The notes below the pieces were generated by a model. The model made no database searches. It was not told the origin of the DNA and was given only the letters and a program-made list of their open reading frames with translations. From positions 30,001 through 91,526 of the forward strand of contig LUCW03000561.1 in the NCBI GenBank assembly GCA_001586965.3: 61,526 nucleotides of DNA, read 5' to 3'. The first letter of the stretch is position 1, and each line of letters opens with the position of its first letter. The position numbers were made by a program, and so were the translations under genes. This DNA comes from Sphaeroforma sirkka (lineage: Eukaryota > Opisthokonta > Ichthyosporea > Ichthyophonida). Of this stretch, positions 60,201 through 61,526 are shown piece by piece.

Positions 60201-60997
60201 TACCATACAACGCTATACCACTCTTGAATGTGCACATACTATATGTACATACTATAGTTTAATGAAACGAGTCTTGGTACTAATAATTCTTTCTGTTTGT
60301 CCTGTCTATCTGTGTGTCCCTTCGGCCCACTCTCCGTCCGTGCGCAGTCAACTTCGTGAGTTTCGCCCACCTTAAGTAAATGAATGAGTAACTCTGAGGA
60401 GTAAATGAGTAGCACAGTGATGTTCGGTTCGGCCGAGGCTACTCTGCGTGGGGGAGAGTGATTACTGCAGATCTTCGTTGCTATAGACGGATCTTAGCAT
60501 ATATGTATGGATCACCCCTAAGCGTGTGGGTGCCGGTGGCTGTATATACACGTATTGGTGAAATAGGAGTGTACTAGACCATCAATAAACGCTATTCGGA
60601 AGTACCTGTGACAGTTCCACCCGATGTTCGTTTTATCATCTGTAGCGTCATTTAATACTCATTCCGTTCCAACGCTGTATTCCCTGTGATGTCCTGTTGT
60701 GGTGCTTGGGTGGCTGCGCTATGTTGTGTGCATGGGAAACCTGTATGTACGTATTCAACGTGCAACATGGGCATGTCTATATATGTATGAATTAAACTCG
60801 CATTTTTCACGTGTGCCACCTGCGCCTGCGCTATGTACTGGTGCAACAAATATACGTTCATATGTTTATGTGTATGCCATCGTTGTATATGTGCGTCTGT
60901 TATGTATATCCGGTGTGTAGTGGACTTTGTGAGCTTCAAACACCTGACCAGGTACTTCATCGAGAACCCGGGCTCGGAGAAGAAGATGCGAATGTGA
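57284..60997 (+). CDS. Soluble inorganic pyrophosphatase (family I), N-terminus missing
   Basis: It hydrolyses pyrophosphate to phosphate with Mg2+, pulling biosynthetic reactions forward, usually in the cytosol. Exons: 57284-57432, 57910-58029, 58377-58527, 58956-59089, 59599-59842, 60921-60997. All are bounded by GT-AG with agreeing phases, about 291 residues. Motifs: [42 protein letters not shown], the catalytic triad block [59 protein letters not shown] and WEQLMAKGH. The first exon starts with GG completing a codon, so at least one upstream exon is needed; it should end in G if Gly is encoded as in relatives. The tail [20 protein letters not shown] is unlike that of yeast or animal enzymes. 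Another 3' exon can replace it. Confidence 0.93.
58030..58140. repeat. 62-bp duplication starting at a donor site
   Basis: CAGGTATATATATTAAAGCG (real donor at 58030) recurs as GAGGTATATATTAAAGCG (58089). Both are followed by TCAAGGTGAATGGTACCTTT. Confidence 0.9.
58520..58690. repeat. 30-50-bp array repeating the exon 3 end and donor
   Basis: Four units begin GATGATGG. The first is the true exon end with donor GTAGGT (58528), the second has GTAAGT (58577), the third lacks GT, and the fourth has GTAGGT (58651). Units end in GGGTAGGGTTT. Confidence 0.9.
60348..60379 (+). CDS. Alternative short terminal exon of the pyrophosphatase gene
   Basis: After an acceptor (CCGTCCGTGCGCAG) the sequence reads, in the phase required by exon 59599-59842, [10 protein letters not shown] then TAA. 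The distal exon at 60921 begins [10 protein letters not shown]. The two are evidently duplicates, and either can join the same donor. This one would give a shorter protein and has its own AATAAA at 60584. Confidence 0.75.
60584..60589 (+). terminator. Proximal polyadenylation signal
   Basis: AATAAA about 200 bases after the short terminal exon and before the distal one. Confidence 0.65.
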
Positions 60998-61296
60998 AGA
61001 AACTGGGCGACGACCGAACAACGCGGATGGAGAAACTGGGAATATGAACTCGTGGGTGCTTGATTCTTACATAAAGAAGTGGACTTGCGAGAGTGGGAAG
61101 TGTACTAGAGAGGGTGTGAAGTGGACTTGAGAGAGTGTGTGTGCGTGTGTGATGCCGGCCATGTGGAACAAAGCATACGCACGCGGACATAGCCGACGAT
61201 TGGGGCATGGTTAACCAAACACGCGAGATGGTGACCATTTGGAACGCGTTATCATTAGTGACAAGACCTGCCCTGGGGGTATTGAGGACAACAACA

Positions 61297-61302
61297 AATA
61301 AA
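61297..61302 (+). terminator. Distal polyadenylation signal
   Basis: AATAAA 300 bases after the stop codon of the long form. Confidence 0.65.
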
Positions 61303-61526
61303 GCACATATACAAGCTAGATTTGTTCTAGATTTATTTTATATTAACATCAAGCTAAATACAATGCGGCAGTGACAACGATCTGACTACCTACGTCATGC
61401 TTAATACTTCCATGCGACATTGATGAATGGCCTTGAGTGTGCGAAGTTTTCTTCGGGCACCTGTTGTGTATCAAATCTTGGTGCAAACATTTTATGATCA
61501 ACTTTTCCTAAGTCCATTTGTTGAGC
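61303..61526. other. Right end, no gene recognised
   Basis: AT-rich sequence after the pyrophosphatase 3' end; nothing assigned. Confidence 0.35.

Overview
This is nuclear DNA of a eukaryote. The protein genes are split by GT-AG introns, there are tRNA genes (one with an intron in the anticodon loop), a chromodomain LTR retrotransposon, a LINE, and very large amounts of (TA)n/(CA)n microsatellite and intronic minisatellite. The proteins look like those of opisthokonts, and the mix (an animal-like inositol-phosphate synthase, a WS/DGAT acyltransferase, a chromovirus) would fit a unicellular relative of animals or fungi. That placement is inference; no marker here fixes the species.

Layout. 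1-33 kb is gene-poor and repeat-rich. It holds two tRNA-Thr-like genes (+) and a tRNA-Tyr gene (-) near the left end. Next come degenerate satellites interrupted by a solo LTR (2599-3199), an internally deleted LINE derivative (5019-5805), and a microsatellite block (6.34-6.83 kb). A stretch of decayed coding-looking DNA of unknown origin follows (about 6.85-12 kb, minus strand). A LINE on the minus strand (about 14.0-19.8 kb) is split by a second solo LTR (15452-16050), with two short 3' LINE fragments beyond it. A nearly complete LTR retrotransposon on the minus strand (23256-30900) has matching LTRs and a 4-bp target duplication. A mirror-image pair of tRNA-Thr-like genes (-) lies at 32.4-32.8 kb.

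33-61 kb is the gene-bearing part. A 13-exon WS/DGAT acyltransferase gene (33180-43432, minus) has most of its large introns filled with unrelated minisatellites. A 2.6-kb microsatellite region follows. Then comes a secreted serine hydrolase of the tripeptidyl-aminopeptidase-like alpha/beta family (47222-49196, minus), divergent from an intronless myo-inositol-1-phosphate synthase gene (50985-52577, plus). A small basic-protein exon (54918-55221, minus) is next. Last is an inorganic pyrophosphatase gene (57284-60997, plus; N-terminal exon not found) with two competing terminal exons, each with its own AATAAA.

The genes make housekeeping and lipid enzymes (acyl transfer, inositol phosphate synthesis, pyrophosphate hydrolysis) and a secreted peptidase-like enzyme; nothing links them in one pathway. 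The most unusual signal is that in at least two unrelated genes the intronic tandem repeat unit contains a copy of the exon end plus its 5' splice site, so the introns carry rows of decoy donors.
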